Assembly: GCA_030430725.1 (NCBI GenBank)
Contig: JAUIKP010000259.1
Location: 1-5,453 of the forward strand
From: Nitrospiria bacterium
GTDB lineage: Bacteria > Nitrospirota > Nitrospiria > Nitrospirales > UBA8639
Direction: 5' to 3'
DNA: 5,453 nt
Below are positions 5,040 to 5,453 of the stretch, piece by piece. Made by a program: the position numbers and the translations under genes. Under the pieces are notes generated by a model. It searched no databases. It was not told the DNA's origin and saw nothing but the letters and a program-made list of their open reading frames with translations. Position 1 is the stretch's first letter; each line of letters begins with the position of its first letter.

Positions 5040-5453
5040 ATGAACACGTTCGCCCACCGCCATATCGGATCCAGTGAAAGCCAAATCCAAGAAATGTTGG
5101 GAACCCTGGGGCTCCCTTCCCTCGATGCCCTCATACAAGCCACAGTTCCGCAGGATATTCGCCTGGCACGATCCTTAAACTTGCCTCCGGCACAATCTGA
5201 AGAAGAAGTGCTTGCTGAACTCAGTCATTTGAGCAAACGGAATCATATCTATCGATCATTTATCGGCATGGGTTATTACGATTGTCTGACTCCACCGGTG
5301 ATCGGGCGGAACATTCTGGAAAATCCCGCCTGGTATACACAATATACGCCCTACCAAGCGGAAATTGCCCAGGGACGATTGGAGGCCTTACTCAATTACC
5401 AAACCATGGTCGCCGATCTGACGGCGCTTCCCCTGGCTAACGCTTCACTGTTA
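5040..5453 (+). CDS. gcvP: Glycine dehydrogenase (decarboxylating), P-protein, N-terminal part
   Basis: The P-protein of the glycine cleavage system uses pyridoxal phosphate to decarboxylate glycine and passes the aminomethyl group to the lipoyl arm of GcvH; the pathway feeds one-carbon units to tetrahydrofolate. Only the first 138 residues are inside the window and the frame is open at the edge. Markers are R-H-I-G-S-S (residues 7-12; the usual motif is RHIGP), [25 protein letters not shown] and [11 protein letters not shown]. These are typical of the single-chain enzyme of about 950 residues, not of the split GcvPA/GcvPB form. The PLP lysine lies far downstream, beyond the window. The ATG at 5040 is supported by GAGGTG 9 nt upstream and by the homologous N terminus. 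No gcvT or gcvH is visible upstream, so it starts its own transcript or belongs to an operon that continues to the right. Confidence 0.95.
   Translation, partial: MNTFAHRHIGSSESQIQEMLGTLGLPSLDALIQATVPQDIRLARSLNLPPAQSEEEVLAELSHLSKRNHIYRSFIGMGYYDCLTPPVIGRNILENPAWYTQYTPYQAEIAQGRLEALLNYQTMVADLTALPLANASLL

Overview
The window reads as a bacterial chromosome segment with conserved or housekeeping genes on both strands, wide intergenic gaps and no mobile element, CRISPR array, tRNA or rRNA that I can see. Base composition is roughly balanced. The mix of an exported-type group I truncated haemoglobin, a Lys/Ala-rich HU protein and a single-chain glycine decarboxylase would suit a Nitrospira-like bacterium. 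That placement is a weak inference from general resemblance, not from a marker gene.

Layout. (1) Positions 73-530, plus strand: a truncated haemoglobin gene that looks broken. A clean signal peptide lies in one frame and the globin domain in another, and the position expected for the start codon holds ACG. Only 240-530 is an intact ATG-initiated frame. (2) 531-867: gap with hairpins, between the convergent globin and TPR genes. (3) 868-1629, minus: a protein of six TPRs in an exact 40-residue register. (4) 1630-2025: non-coding stretch with several dyads, including a 16-bp terminator-like stem downstream of HU. (5) 2026-2316, minus: HU/IHF-family DNA-binding protein with a strong Shine-Dalgarno, a near-consensus sigma70 promoter and a leader of about 137 nt. 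(6) 2648-3250, plus: a 200-residue protein I do not recognise, divergent from HU with its own good sigma70-like promoter. (7) 3287-4594, minus: a metal-dependent amidohydrolase with all metal ligands present, convergent with the previous gene at 36 bp. (8) 4598-5039: regulatory-looking gap. (9) 5040 to the window end, plus: the N-terminal 138 residues of glycine dehydrogenase (decarboxylating), GcvP, cut by the window edge.

The genes do not form an operon. Every neighbouring pair is convergent or divergent except HU and TPR, which share a strand but are separated by about 400 bp and a terminator-like stem. I see no shared pathway. I found no convincing new multi-gene system. The points most worth checking are the damaged globin gene, the structured HU-TPR gap, the unrecognised 200-residue protein and a possible Shine-Dalgarno-sequestering leader of gcvP.
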